Shown: positions 1 through 10,445, counted from the stretch's first letter. The stretch is DNA of 64,000 nt from Mycoplasmatota bacterium (GCA_016342455.1 JAEIOE010000002.1:33239-97238); one strand, 5' to 3'. Program-made: numbers and translations. The notes: generated from the letters alone by a model not told the origin.

Positions 1-2
1 AA

Positions 3-347
3 GTTATTAAGTTTTTAGTGGCTGAGAATACTGAAAAACCTTTAGAGTATTTTGAAGTTTCTAACTACTCAAAAACATCTCCAAGAATTTCAATACAAAA
101 TCTTATTGAAAGTCAACTTGGAACTCAATCAACAGTACCAATAGACTGGGTTGAAACAGTTTATAGTGTAAGCAACAATGCGATTTTAGAACCTATATAT
201 TCATGGGATATATCAATCACTGTTTCTTCAATGCTTGAAAATGCGGCGTTAGGAAATAATATTGATGCAGAACTCATAGCTGCAAATCAATCAATAATCG
301 ATATTATAGAGGAACAAAACTTAGCAAATAATAATCCTAGAGGGTGA
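3..347 (+). CDS. C-terminal part of a protein open at the window's left edge, probably carbohydrate ABC transporter substrate-binding protein
   Basis: Frame is open from base 3 (no stop upstream of the reported GTG at 18), so the gene begins outside the window; immediately followed by two sugar ABC permeases. Confidence 0.55.
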   Translation, partial: VIKFLVAENTEKPLEYFEVSNYSKTSPRISIQNLIESQLGTQSTVPIDWVETVYSVSNNAILEPIYSWDISITVSSMLENAALGNNIDAELIAANQSIIDIIEEQNLANNNPRG

Positions 348-351
348 TGTA

Positions 352-1236
352 ATGAGAAAGAATGTTGATAACAAATCAGCATACCTTATGTTAATACCAA
401 CAATTGTATTACTGATTACTTTCGTATACATTCCTTTATCTATGGCTTTATTCAGAAGTTTCTTTGAATCAACGCCAGAAGGAACTCAATTTCTAGGATT
501 TCAAACTTTTATACAAACCATAACAAATGAATACTTTATGAAGAGTATTTGGACAGTTTTAAAACTATCAATAACTATTACTTTAACCCAATTAGTTATC
601 TCATTTTTATTCGCTAACGCATTGGTTAAAGTCAATAAAAAGTTAAGTGTGATTTCAAGAACGTTGATATACTTGCCTAACTTAATATCTGGAATAGTAG
701 TTGCGGTTATATTTACCTTATTAACAACTTTCAATGGGGGAATTATTAACTCCTTACTTGAAAGCATAGGCGGAAGTCCTATCGCTTTCAATAATGACTA
801 TTTCTGGTCACCATTAAGTATAATTATTCCAACAATCTGGATTGGATTTGGATATTTTTCTTTAGTAATGTATGCGGGAATTATTAATATCCCTAAAACA
901 TACTTTGAAGCAGCTGAAGTTGATGGAGCGAGTTTCCTTCAAAAGATGTTTTATATCACAATTCCTATGATGAAGAATTACTTCATCTTACTAGTAGTAA
1001 CGATGATTGTTGTAAATCTTCAGATGTTTGAAATACCGATGATCATGACAAATGGCCAGCCAGCTAACACTACACTGACACCAGTTCTGTATTTAATTCA
1101 TAGTAGATCCAATGGAAACATTAGTGACACTGAAATTACTACAGCTGCAATCTTAATTATGATTATTATCATTATCATCAACAGTAGTATTTTCTACCTC
1201 TTCAAGAATAAAAAGGGAAGGAAGTGGGAAATGTGA
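352..1236 (+). CDS. Carbohydrate ABC transporter permease, MalF/UgpA type
   Basis: 6-TM protein with EAAEVDGASFLQKMFYITIPMM (EAA loop) motif; overlaps next permease. Confidence 0.93.
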   Translation: MRKNVDNKSAYLMLIPTIVLLITFVYIPLSMALFRSFFESTPEGTQFLGFQTFIQTITNEYFMKSIWTVLKLSITITLTQLVISFLFANALVKVNKKLSVISRTLIYLPNLISGIVVAVIFTLLTTFNGGIINSLLESIGGSPIAFNNDYFWSPLSIIIPTIWIGFGYFSLVMYAGIINIPKTYFEAAEVDGASFLQKMFYITIPMMKNYFILLVVTMIVVNLQMFEIPMIMTNGQPANTTLTPVLYLIHSRSNGNISDTEITTAAILIMIIIIIINSSIFYLFKNKKGRKWEM

Positions 1237-2078
1237 AAAAGCGAAATAAGAAACTAATACTAGATTTACTTGTAGTTCTAGTTGTGTTTATGATCTTCTT
1301 GCCTATCCTTTTGATGATACCATCAATGTTCAAAGATAAATATGAGATTTTCTCATATCCATGGCATTTGTTCCCATCAAATTTTACAGTAGATAATTTT
1401 TCAAGACTGTTGTATTTAGAATACACATCACTTGCGATTAATTTCTTCCGTTCAATGTTCGTTACGATATTCGTAGCTTCAGTAGCTGTTGTATTAGCAC
1501 TGTCGATAAACATGATTGCTGGATTTGCATTCGCCAGACTAAGGTTTTTTGGAAAGAATGCGCTTTGGGTAATGGTCTTATTTACCATGTTTATTCCGGG
1601 GATTACCATATTGATAACTTCTGTCAAAGTAGTAACTGCATTAGGAATGCTTGATTCTATCTGGGTATTAATTATCCCGGGATTAGTTTCTGCCTATAAT
1701 ATTTTCTTTTTTAGACAGTTTTATCTAGGGTTTCCAAAGGAAATTGATGAGGCAGCTAAGATAGATGGAGCGACTAATTTCCAGCTGTTCAGACATATCT
1801 TCTTACCAATGTCAAAAACACCAATGGTAATTATTGGAGCGAGCATCTTTATGGGTTATTACAACTCATACTTATGGCCAACATTAACCATATCTCAAGA
1901 GAGAAAAGACTTGTTCCAAATTATGTATATTATCAGAATGTTATTTAATGATTCATCAACTATTGGTTATGGTAGTGTTCTAGCAGCTACATTTGTTAGT
2001 TTAGTACCACCATTATTGATTTTCATCATCGTACAAAAATATATAAGAGAGGGTATCGCTTTAGCCGGTATTAAATAG
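1224..2078 (+). CDS. Carbohydrate ABC transporter permease, MalG/UgpE type
   Basis: EAAKIDGATNFQLFRHIFLPMSKTP motif; MalG-like ending; overlaps upstream permease (GTG start in overlap). Confidence 0.93.
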   Translation: MGNVKKRNKKLILDLLVVLVVFMIFLPILLMIPSMFKDKYEIFSYPWHLFPSNFTVDNFSRLLYLEYTSLAINFFRSMFVTIFVASVAVVLALSINMIAGFAFARLRFFGKNALWVMVLFTMFIPGITILITSVKVVTALGMLDSIWVLIIPGLVSAYNIFFFRQFYLGFPKEIDEAAKIDGATNFQLFRHIFLPMSKTPMVIIGASIFMGYYNSYLWPTLTISQERKDLFQIMYIIRMLFNDSSTIGYGSVLAATFVSLVPPLLIFIIVQKYIREGIALAGIK

Positions 2079-2086
2079 GTAAATAA

Positions 2087-3160
2087 ATGGAAAACTATAT
2101 ATCAAATTTAAGTAATATTTTTATGGAAAAGAAATCCATTAGAAAGAGGCTGTCTAGTTATGATGTAACTGGGGGGAATGATGATCGTATCTATATCAAA
2201 CCTGGCGAATCAAGAGTAATAGCTGACATAGACGCAGCTGGAATCATCAATCATATATGGATGACACATATGAATGATGAGTTTAAAGAAGAAAAAGAAA
2301 GCCTAAGAAAAGTTATTATTGAAATATACTGGGACAATCATGATCATCCAAGTGTTCAAGTTCCTCTAGGTGATTTCTTTGGAATGGGACACGCGATGAC
2401 GAAGAACTTCGTTTCTGCACCATTACAAATGAGTCCAGAAGACGGTAGAGGACTTAATTCATGGTGGCCGATGCCATTCAAGAAAAATGCTAAGATAAAG
2501 ATAATCAATGACTGTGAGACAATGTTAATTTTGTATTATTACATTGATTATGAGATATATAAAGAAATACCTAATAATTTCCTCTATTTTCACGCTTTAT
2601 GGCATCGTGATTGTCCAACAGATGGAAAGAACCGCGAAGATTTTAAAACGCATCATGAGTGGTGTTTTGAAGGTCAAAACACAACAGGAGATGGCAATTA
2701 TATTGTCTTAGAAACTGAGGGTAAAGGGCATTACTGTGGTTGTCATATAGATATTCACAACTTCAGTGATAGTACTGAATGGGACTGGCCAGGAGAAGGT
2801 GACGATATGATCTTTATTGATGGAGAGTCATGGCCACCAAATATTCATGGGACCGGTACTGAGGATTATGTAAATATGGCATGGTGTCCTAGACAAGAAC
2901 ATCACGCTCCATATCATGGCTTGTTAATGGGTGGAGATGAAAATTGGAAAGGTAAAATAACATATTACCGCTATCATATCCAAGATCCAATTCCATTTAA
3001 AAAATCAATAAAAGTTACAATTGAACATGGACATAATAATCATCGTTCAGATGATATATCAACAACAGCTTATTGGTACCAAACACTAACCGAAAAGCCG
3101 TTTAAACCGATTTTAAAGGTAGAGAAAAGACTGCCTCTTAAAAAAATAATAAACAAATAA
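2087..3160 (+). CDS. GH172-family protein (DUF2961), no signal peptide
   Basis: YDVTGGNDDRIYIKPGESRVIADIDAAGIINHIWMT...PLGDFFGMGHA...GTGTEDYVNMAWCPRQEHHAPYHG characteristic of DUF2961. Confidence 0.88.
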   Translation: MENYISNLSNIFMEKKSIRKRLSSYDVTGGNDDRIYIKPGESRVIADIDAAGIINHIWMTHMNDEFKEEKESLRKVIIEIYWDNHDHPSVQVPLGDFFGMGHAMTKNFVSAPLQMSPEDGRGLNSWWPMPFKKNAKIKIINDCETMLILYYYIDYEIYKEIPNNFLYFHALWHRDCPTDGKNREDFKTHHEWCFEGQNTTGDGNYIVLETEGKGHYCGCHIDIHNFSDSTEWDWPGEGDDMIFIDGESWPPNIHGTGTEDYVNMAWCPRQEHHAPYHGLLMGGDENWKGKITYYRYHIQDPIPFKKSIKVTIEHGHNNHRSDDISTTAYWYQTLTEKPFKPILKVEKRLPLKKIINK

Positions 3161-3175
3161 GAGAAGGAGAAAGAA

Positions 3176-5179
3176 ATGAAAAAATTAGCAAAACTTTTTA
3201 TATTATTATCATTAGTAATGGTTTGCTCTATTAGTTTTGTCATTTTTGCTGAAACACGTGAAGGTGATGAATTAATTACCAATGGTGATTTTGATTTTCA
3301 AGCAGGAGAACTAGCTTTTCCTGACCCCGTATTTGGAGCTGAATATGGAAATGCAGCTGGATGGGGAACACTAGCGTGGGACTCAGCTGCACTAGCAATA
3401 GAAGATCCTGATGATGCAACAAATACTGTATTAAAATTGAGCTTGTATGATGATGCTAAAGCTTGGTCTAGTTTCTTTAGATTTATGACAATCAATGGGT
3501 CAACTACATATGATATTTCAATTGACTTTAAGATTGTAGGATCTACAGACAATATTGGTTTTAGATTTGCAGGTGCTCCTGCACTTGAAATAGTTTTCTT
3601 AGATCATGCATCAAAAACAGCTATCGCTGATAAAACTGATTGGTACAATGTTGAATTCCAATTTGATACAGCTGCTGGTTCATATGATTCAATAGCTTTA
3701 TGGTTTAATACATTAGGCTCAGTAGATAATTATGCACTTTTAGATAATATCTCGGTAAAAGAAGCAGGAACTGATATTGAATTAAATGTTGGTGGAGATT
3801 TTGAAGGATTTTTAGATTATGCACCTGGTTTAGATTTAACTGAAACAGTTAATAGTTATGGATTCTTTGGAACTAATGCACAAGTAGGCGGCGGTTTTGG
3901 TACAATAAATACTGGTGGATACATTGCCAAAGAAGTTGTACTAGCAACAGCTGATTATAGAACAGCTTTCGACTTTACAATTGCTGATGTAACTAATGGA
4001 ACAGCTTCAATTGAGTATTACAATGCAAGCGATGCAGTAGTAGCTTCAGAAGTAATTATGACAGCTGGTGTTATTGATTCAAGTAATGTAACTCTTGTAG
4101 GTTCTGATTATAGCTATAATTCAGATACACCATTAACAGAGACTTGTTCTTATGTAAAAATTAATTACACAGGAGATTCAAGTTTAGTAATTGATAACTT
4201 AAGTATTAAAGAATTACAAGAAATACCTGATAATCCATTTGACCCTAGTACTACTTACTATGAAGTAAGTCAATTATTAGTAAATGGAGACTTTGAAGCA
4301 TTTGACGCAGGACAAGTTTTCTCAGAAGAACAACTTGAAGGTGCTTGGGGTTCTATCTCATTAGATGGCCCAGCAATGATATCTTCAGTAAATGATTCTA
4401 AAGTGATGGACTTAGGCAAAACAGCTGGTAAAATGTATACTAGTGCGTTTGTTATTACACCACCTGAATTAATGGTTAATGATTTATTAAGATTAAGATA
4501 TGATTATAAATTAGATTTAGAATCTGATTTATCAACAATCGTTGTCGCTAACTCTGGTTTTGTTGGAGCTTCAAATGAGGACTATTATACAGTAGACCTT
4601 AAAACTATCCTTGATGGTAATGATACTGTAGGTAATGAATTACTTAACATGCCTGTATCAGTTACTGATAATGGAGATGGTTGGTTTACGGTAGAAATGG
4701 ATTTCCAAGTATCAACTGAATTCTTAATCAAATGTAATAGTATAAGATTCTTATTTACACCAACAAGTGATAATGATCACTTATACATAGATAATGTGGA
4801 ATTAATCGTTTTAGACGATGAAGAACCAACTAATTTAGCTACTGCTTTAGAAATAACAGAAGCTGACCAAGAGATAACAGAAGGCGAAGAAGTAACATTA
4901 AACGCAACTGTTACACCAGCTGACGCTGATAACAATAGCTTAACATGGGCTAGTTCAGATGAAGCAATCGCTACAATCGACGCATCTGGTAAAGTAACAG
5001 CTGTAGCAAAAGGTGCAGTAACAATTACTTGTAGCTTAGATGACGATTCTTTAACTGATACAATTATTGTAACTGTTCTAGAAGCACCAAGTGGTTTTGG
5101 AATAGGTGCTATCATAGCGTCTTGTGTAGTTGGATTTGCCGCTATAGTAGGAGTAGTAATATTCATTAAAAGGAGATAA
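3176..5179 (+). CDS. Exported surface protein with repeated carbohydrate-binding-module-like domains, a Big2 Ig-like domain and a C-terminal TM anchor
   Basis: Signal peptide MKKLAKLFILLSLVMVCSISFVIFA; repeated NGDFDF/GGDFEGF/NGDFEAF domain starts; Big2 motif (TWASSDEAIATIDASGKVTAVAKGAVTIT); terminal TM followed by KRR. Confidence 0.8.
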   Translation: MKKLAKLFILLSLVMVCSISFVIFAETREGDELITNGDFDFQAGELAFPDPVFGAEYGNAAGWGTLAWDSAALAIEDPDDATNTVLKLSLYDDAKAWSSFFRFMTINGSTTYDISIDFKIVGSTDNIGFRFAGAPALEIVFLDHASKTAIADKTDWYNVEFQFDTAAGSYDSIALWFNTLGSVDNYALLDNISVKEAGTDIELNVGGDFEGFLDYAPGLDLTETVNSYGFFGTNAQVGGGFGTINTGGYIAKEVVLATADYRTAFDFTIADVTNGTASIEYYNASDAVVASEVIMTAGVIDSSNVTLVGSDYSYNSDTPLTETCSYVKINYTGDSSLVIDNLSIKELQEIPDNPFDPSTTYYEVSQLLVNGDFEAFDAGQVFSEEQLEGAWGSISLDGPAMISSVNDSKVMDLGKTAGKMYTSAFVITPPELMVNDLLRLRYDYKLDLESDLSTIVVANSGFVGASNEDYYTVDLKTILDGNDTVGNELLNMPVSVTDNGDGWFTVEMDFQVSTEFLIKCNSIRFLFTPTSDNDHLYIDNVELIVLDDEEPTNLATALEITEADQEITEGEEVTLNATVTPADADNNSLTWASSDEAIATIDASGKVTAVAKGAVTITCSLDDDSLTDTIIVTVLEAPSGFGIGAIIASCVVGFAAIVGVVIFIKRR

Positions 5180-5186
5180 CTTTAAC

Positions 5187-6506
5187 ATGAAGAAGTTTTT
5201 AGTATCGTTATTATTAATTGTTATGTCATTTACAATACTTTCATGTGATGCAAGTAAATATGTTATACCAGATATCATTGGTATGGATATTAATGAAGCT
5301 AAGCTTTTAATCGCAGGGGAAGTTAAGACAGAAATTACATATGAATCTACAAACCAACATTTACCAGATTTGGTACTTGGTTTTCAAGATGGATTAGAGG
5401 TAAATGACAAGATGAATAAAAACAAAACACTTAATATAATAGTTGCACAAGCACCTGAAGGATCGTTTACACATTCAAATGAGATAGAGTATGTATATGA
5501 TTTAGGTTTCGTTACTGGTCCAGATTCTCAGAATTTTGATTTATTAAGAGAAACAGGAATCGGAAGTACAGACCTAGGGATACCGGTAACAATTGATGAT
5601 AAGATTGTATTCTTATATGGAGATACATTCAGCGGTACAGAAAACATGTCAGGCATATGGAATTCAAACGTTATGGTTGAATTCACAGATACAGATTTCA
5701 GTGATGGAATCACATTTTCTAGAGTAATAACAAATGATAGAGGTTTTGCGCTAGCTTTTGCGCAGGGCCTCCATCATAAATCAGAAACTGATGAGGAATC
5801 TCAAAGCCCATCTAGAGAAGTAACTAAAATACCTACTGGAGGTATTCAAGTAGGTGAAGATGTGTATTTCTTCTATATGTCAGTTAGATATTGGGGAAGT
5901 CATGGAGATTGGGGAGTAAGTTACAATCAAGTTGTTAAGTCAGACACGAGTTTGTCAAGTTTTTCTGAAGTCGATGGACTTAGATGGACCGAAGAACTTG
6001 CAGCTAACTTTGGTCAGATATTTCCTTTCGAAAATCCTGACCAACCAGACTATGTTTACTTTGTAAGTATACCTGGCGGACGATTTGGCGGAGTAGCTTT
6101 ATTTAGAGTCTTGAAAACAAATTTTGAGAACTTTCAGAGCTATGAATATTACTTAGGTAATGACAACTGGGTATCAGGTTCAAATGGTTTACAACAGTTT
6201 AAAGAGAATCCACATTTGATTATTAGTGCACCATGTGGAGAGTTAAGTATAATGTATAATAACTACTTAGATAAATGGATGATTGTCTACCTTAGAAATG
6301 GTGAGATAATCATGCAAACAGCTGAGAACTTAATCGCTGATTGGAGTCAACCGATAACTTTAGTTACCGGTAGCGACTTTAATGGATTGTATGGGGGCTT
6401 TATAAGTCCTGATATGATCACTGATGATGGTAAGAAGTTCTATATGCAAGTATCTAGATGGTTACCAATATACCAAACACAACTAGTAGAAGTTGTTTTA
6501 AAATAA
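5187..6506 (+). CDS. Lipoprotein with N-terminal PASTA-like region and DUF4185 (GH183-like, predicted endo-D-arabinofuranase) domain
   Basis: Lipobox-like LLIVMSFTILSC; PASTA-like VIPDIIGMDINEAKLLI; DUF4185 blocks STDLGIPVTIDDKIVFLYGDTFSG, FGQIFPFENPDQPDYVYFVSIPGGRFGGVALFRV, GELSIMYNNYLDKWMIVYL, SDFNGLYGGFISPDM. Confidence 0.85.
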   Translation: MKKFLVSLLLIVMSFTILSCDASKYVIPDIIGMDINEAKLLIAGEVKTEITYESTNQHLPDLVLGFQDGLEVNDKMNKNKTLNIIVAQAPEGSFTHSNEIEYVYDLGFVTGPDSQNFDLLRETGIGSTDLGIPVTIDDKIVFLYGDTFSGTENMSGIWNSNVMVEFTDTDFSDGITFSRVITNDRGFALAFAQGLHHKSETDEESQSPSREVTKIPTGGIQVGEDVYFFYMSVRYWGSHGDWGVSYNQVVKSDTSLSSFSEVDGLRWTEELAANFGQIFPFENPDQPDYVYFVSIPGGRFGGVALFRVLKTNFENFQSYEYYLGNDNWVSGSNGLQQFKENPHLIISAPCGELSIMYNNYLDKWMIVYLRNGEIIMQTAENLIADWSQPITLVTGSDFNGLYGGFISPDMITDDGKKFYMQVSRWLPIYQTQLVEVVLK

Positions 6507-6525
6507 GAGCGCTTCTTGCGCTCTT
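6505..6525 (+). promoter_or_regulatory. Perfect 8-bp stem hairpin between DUF4185 gene and fucI (AAGAGCGC-TTCTT-GCGCTCTT), possible weak terminator/processing site
   Basis: Direct inspection; not followed by a strong U tract. Confidence 0.5.
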
Positions 6526-6553
6526 AATTATTTAGAAGGGAGTATTTACTTAT

Positions 6554-8332
6554 ATGAATAGATTAGTAGGAGAATTACCTAAAGTAGGGATTCGACCAGT
6601 TATAGATGGAAGAATGAATGGTATTAGAGAGAGTTTAGAAGAACAAACAATGAATATGGCTTTAAAAGCTAAAGAAATTATTGAGACAATGAGACATGCT
6701 TCGGGTGAGCAAATTGAGTGTGTCATAGCTAAAACTACAATAGGTGGAGTGAGGGAATCGGCGGAATGCGATGCTTACTTCAAAAAGGAAAATGTAGAAG
6801 TGAGTCTTACCGTTACACCATGTTGGTGTTACGGAACAGAAACAATGGATACTGATTTATTAGTGCCCAAGGCAATTTGGGGTTTTAATGGAACGGAAAG
6901 ACCAGGTGCTGTTTATCTAGCAGCTGCTTCAGCTGCGCATGATCAACTCGGATACCCAGTCTTTACCATATATGGCAAAGATGTTCAGGACTCAGATGAT
7001 GAATCTGTACCTATTGATGTAATTAGTAAAATTAAATTATTTGTTAAGGCAGGAATTGCCTTAGCAACTATGAAGGGTAAGTCCTATCTAGCTATGGGAG
7101 GAACTTCAATGGGTATTGCAGGTTCTATAGTCGATAATAATTTCTTTTCTGACTACTTAGGTATGAGAAACGAGTTTGTCGACATGTCTGAGATGGAAAG
7201 AAGAATTGAACTTCAGATTTATGATCCAGAAGAATATAAAACCGCAATAGCTTGGGTAAAAGAAAACCTAAAAGAAGGTAAAGATTATAACTCAAAGATT
7301 TCAACAAGAGAAAAACTAGATAGAGATTGGGAATATGTTGTTAAGATGGTCTTAATCTTTAGAGACTTAATGATAGGAAATCCAAAACTTAAAGAATTAG
7401 GCTTTGGAGAAGAAGCGATGGGGCATAACGCTATCGCTGCTGGATTCCAAGGGCAAAGACAATGGACGGATTTTAGACCTAATGGAGATTTCCTAGAGAC
7501 AATCCTAAATTCATCATTTGATTGGAATGGTATTAGAGAAGCTTATATTGTCGCAACTGAAAACGATTCTTTAAATGGAGTGTCTATGTTATTTGGTCAC
7601 CTGTTAACAGGAACTGCACAAATCTTCTCTGATGTTAGAACTTATTGGTCAAAAGAAGCAGTGAAAAGAGTAACTGGACATACATTAACCGGAAAAGCAA
7701 AGAATGGCGTGATTCATTTAATCAATTCTGGGTCAACTACCTTAGACGGTACTGGACAACAAACTGATAATGAAGGAAACCCTTTGTTAAAGCATTACAA
7801 AGATATAACTAAGAATGACGTGAAAAAATGTATTGAAGCTACAGAGTTCTGTACAGCAAACCTTGATTATATGCGTGGTGGTGGATATTCATCTAAATTC
7901 CTTACTAAGGGAGCTATGCCAGTAACAATGTCGAGAATCAACATTGTGAAAGGCTTAGGTCCTGTTTTACAGATAGCTGAAGGCTATACTGTTGATTTAC
8001 CTGAAGAAGTATATAATACAATTGATTTAAGAACAGATCCAGCTTGGCCAACAACTTGGTTTGTGCCTACGCTTACTGGTGAAGGGGCATTCACAAGCGT
8101 TTATCAAGTGATGAATAACTGGGGAGCTAATCATGGAGCTATTAGTTATGGTCATATTGGAGATCAATTAATTACTTTAGCATCTATGACAAGAATACCA
8201 GTCGCGATGCATAACGTTGATAAAGAAAGAATCTTTCGCCCAAAAACTTGGGCTGCTTATGGAACAAGCGATTTAGAATCAGCCGATTTTAGAGCTTGTA
8301 AGACATATGGCCCATTATATAAAAAGGTGTAA
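6554..8332 (+). CDS. fucI: L-fucose/D-arabinose isomerase
   Basis: [74 protein letters not shown] are FucI signatures. Confidence 0.95.
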   Translation: MNRLVGELPKVGIRPVIDGRMNGIRESLEEQTMNMALKAKEIIETMRHASGEQIECVIAKTTIGGVRESAECDAYFKKENVEVSLTVTPCWCYGTETMDTDLLVPKAIWGFNGTERPGAVYLAAASAAHDQLGYPVFTIYGKDVQDSDDESVPIDVISKIKLFVKAGIALATMKGKSYLAMGGTSMGIAGSIVDNNFFSDYLGMRNEFVDMSEMERRIELQIYDPEEYKTAIAWVKENLKEGKDYNSKISTREKLDRDWEYVVKMVLIFRDLMIGNPKLKELGFGEEAMGHNAIAAGFQGQRQWTDFRPNGDFLETILNSSFDWNGIREAYIVATENDSLNGVSMLFGHLLTGTAQIFSDVRTYWSKEAVKRVTGHTLTGKAKNGVIHLINSGSTTLDGTGQQTDNEGNPLLKHYKDITKNDVKKCIEATEFCTANLDYMRGGGYSSKFLTKGAMPVTMSRINIVKGLGPVLQIAEGYTVDLPEEVYNTIDLRTDPAWPTTWFVPTLTGEGAFTSVYQVMNNWGANHGAISYGHIGDQLITLASMTRIPVAMHNVDKERIFRPKTWAAYGTSDLESADFRACKTYGPLYKKV

Positions 8333-8334
8333 AT

Positions 8335-9969
8335 ATGAAATTAACAATCGGATTAGATTTCGGAACACTAAGTGTTAGAGCTGTTTTAGTAGACATTTCA
8401 AGTGGTGAAATAATTGCTTCAAGTGTATCTAAATATAGAAATGCTGTAATGGATAGTTATTTGGTTAATGGAATTAAATTACCTAATGACTATGCTTTAC
8501 AAAATGCCTTAGATTATATAGAGTCAATGGAAACAGTAATTAATAAAATAACTAGTAATAATACTATAAACAATAAAGACATTATAGGTATAGGTGTTGA
8601 TTTTACTGCATCAACTATCTTGCCTATGAAAGCTGATGGAACTCCATTATCTGCTCTATCGAAATATGAGAATAATCCCCATGCATACTCAAAACTTTGG
8701 AAACATCACAGCGCTGAAAAACAAGCTGTGAGAATATCTGAATTAGCTATTAAGAGTGAAGCGCCTTGGATTAAACGATATGGCAATAAGATATCAAGCG
8801 AATGGATGTTACCAAAGGTGCTAGAAATACTAGAAGAAGACCTAAAATTATTCAATGAAACAGATTATTTTGTTGAAGCAGGAGACTTTATTACTTACTA
8901 CTTAACGAAGTCTTTCAAAAGAAGTTCTTGCCAAGCCGGATATAAGGGTATATGGCATTCTAAGAGTGGATATCCAAAGGATGAGTATTTAGTTAAACTA
9001 AACAAAAAACTTAAGGATATCTACAATACTAAGCTCTCAGGCGATATATTACCAATAGGTAAGAAAAGCGGGAGATTAACTAGTGAACTAGCTAACAAGT
9101 ATGGATTGAAGCAAATTCCTGTTTCGGTAAGTGTTATTGATGCTCATGTAGCTGCACCTGCATGTCAAGCTGTAAACAGCGGAGACATGCTAATGATTAT
9201 TGGAACTTCATCATGTGATATTGTATTAAGCGAAAAAGAAGTAAATATACCTGGCATTCAAGGTGTTGTAAAAGATGGGGCTATTCCTAATCTATTTGCA
9301 TATGAATCAGGACAACCTGCAGTGGGGGATATCTTCTCTTGGTATATAGAAAATCATTTACCTAGTGGATACTATGCATATGCAAAAGGAAATAATCAAA
9401 ACATTTATCAGTACATGGAAGATAGAATCAAACTAATACCGAAGACTAAGCCTAGACTACTAGCATTAGACTGGTGGAATGGGAATAGATCTGTATTGGT
9501 TGATCCAGATTTAAGTGGGATTTTAGTTGGCTATAATCTTCAAACTACACCTGAAGATATTTATAGAGCGCTTATAGAAGCAACAGCTTTCGGTAAAAGA
9601 GTAACTATAGAAGCATATGAATCAAATGGTATAGAAGTAAAAAGGCTAATAGCTTGTGGTGGTTTAGCAACTAAAAATAAGTATTTATTGCAATGTTATG
9701 CAAATATACTTAAAAGACCTGTATTCTTTACAGAAGAAGAGTATGCACCTGCGCTTGGCGCAGCCATCTTTGGAGCTTTGGCTGCTAAAGACAATGGTGG
9801 ATATTCATCAATTGAGGTTGCCAGTAAATATATGTCTAAGTTAGTTGAAGAACCTATTCTACCTAACAAAGACTTCAATTATGATGAACTATTCAAAATG
9901 TATATAGAGCTACATGATTATTTCGGCAAGCATTCAAAATTAATGAAAAAACTTAAATTACTACAGTAA
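8335..9969 (+). CDS. FGGY-family carbohydrate kinase, ribulokinase (AraB)-like
   Basis: IGLDFGTLSVRAVLVDISSGE; LDWWNGNRSVLVDPDLSGILVGYNLQTTPEDIYRALIEATAFG; CGGLATKNKYLLQCYANIL. Confidence 0.9.
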   Translation: MKLTIGLDFGTLSVRAVLVDISSGEIIASSVSKYRNAVMDSYLVNGIKLPNDYALQNALDYIESMETVINKITSNNTINNKDIIGIGVDFTASTILPMKADGTPLSALSKYENNPHAYSKLWKHHSAEKQAVRISELAIKSEAPWIKRYGNKISSEWMLPKVLEILEEDLKLFNETDYFVEAGDFITYYLTKSFKRSSCQAGYKGIWHSKSGYPKDEYLVKLNKKLKDIYNTKLSGDILPIGKKSGRLTSELANKYGLKQIPVSVSVIDAHVAAPACQAVNSGDMLMIIGTSSCDIVLSEKEVNIPGIQGVVKDGAIPNLFAYESGQPAVGDIFSWYIENHLPSGYYAYAKGNNQNIYQYMEDRIKLIPKTKPRLLALDWWNGNRSVLVDPDLSGILVGYNLQTTPEDIYRALIEATAFGKRVTIEAYESNGIEVKRLIACGGLATKNKYLLQCYANILKRPVFFTEEEYAPALGAAIFGALAAKDNGGYSSIEVASKYMSKLVEEPILPNKDFNYDELFKMYIELHDYFGKHSKLMKKLKLLQ

Positions 9970-9976
9970 AAAATAC

Positions 9977-10006
9977 AGAAGACAGAATCCTCGGATTCTG
10001 TCTTCT
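9977..10006 (+). terminator. Intrinsic terminator-like hairpin after the kinase
   Basis: Perfect 14-bp inverted repeat AGAAGACAGAATCC-tc-GGATTCTGTCTTCT. Confidence 0.8.
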
Positions 10007-10035
10007 TATCGTTATATATACTCTTACTAAACTAT

Positions 10036-10445
10036 TTATTCGTTCTCAATCCAACTGGCATAAAGTGTAATATCTTCTGTGCCCATTAAATCAAATGTGT
10101 AAGCAATTAACTCAAGTTCTAAAGGTTCAGTTACAGCAGTATTGAATGCTTGAGTAATAGCTGTGAATCATGAACCATCATTACTATTAAATGTGATAGT
10201 GAATTGATCAGCTTTATATACATAATATGTTATTACAGTATGAGTTACTTCATCATTTGTTTAAGTTCAATTGCCTTTGTAGATATCAATTAAAGACATA
10301 ACTAGAGCGATAGATACCACACCAAAGACAACAATATCTTCGTTTTACAATACATCTTCAGAGGTGTAATATCCTAAAACTAGTTTAGTCTTTTTGTAAT
10401 TCTCGCCTTGTTTTTAGACAGATATGTCGCAAAGCTGACTTTATA
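10036..10445 (-). pseudogene. Decayed C-terminal fragment of an InlB-type (Listeria-Bacteroides repeat) surface protein
   Basis: Minus-strand translation reads ...DIYKGN*T*TNDEVTHTVITYYVYKADQFTITFNSNDGS*FTAITQAFNTAVTEP...AYTFDLMGTEDITLYASWIENE* with several in-frame stops; repeat core shortened; frame changes farther upstream. Confidence 0.65.

Noticed and set aside
8335-9969. Fuculokinase (FucK) assignment for the FGGY kinase
   Set aside because: N-terminal GLDFGTLSVRAVLVDISSGE and later WWNGNRS motifs fit AraB-type ribulokinase better, and no fuculose-phosphate aldolase is present in the window.
10036-10445. TGA-as-Trp recoding (GNDGS-TGA-FTAI could read W)
   Set aside because: TAA stops occur in the same fragment, TGA cleanly ends many genes here, and Trp is encoded by TGG throughout; decay is the simpler explanation.
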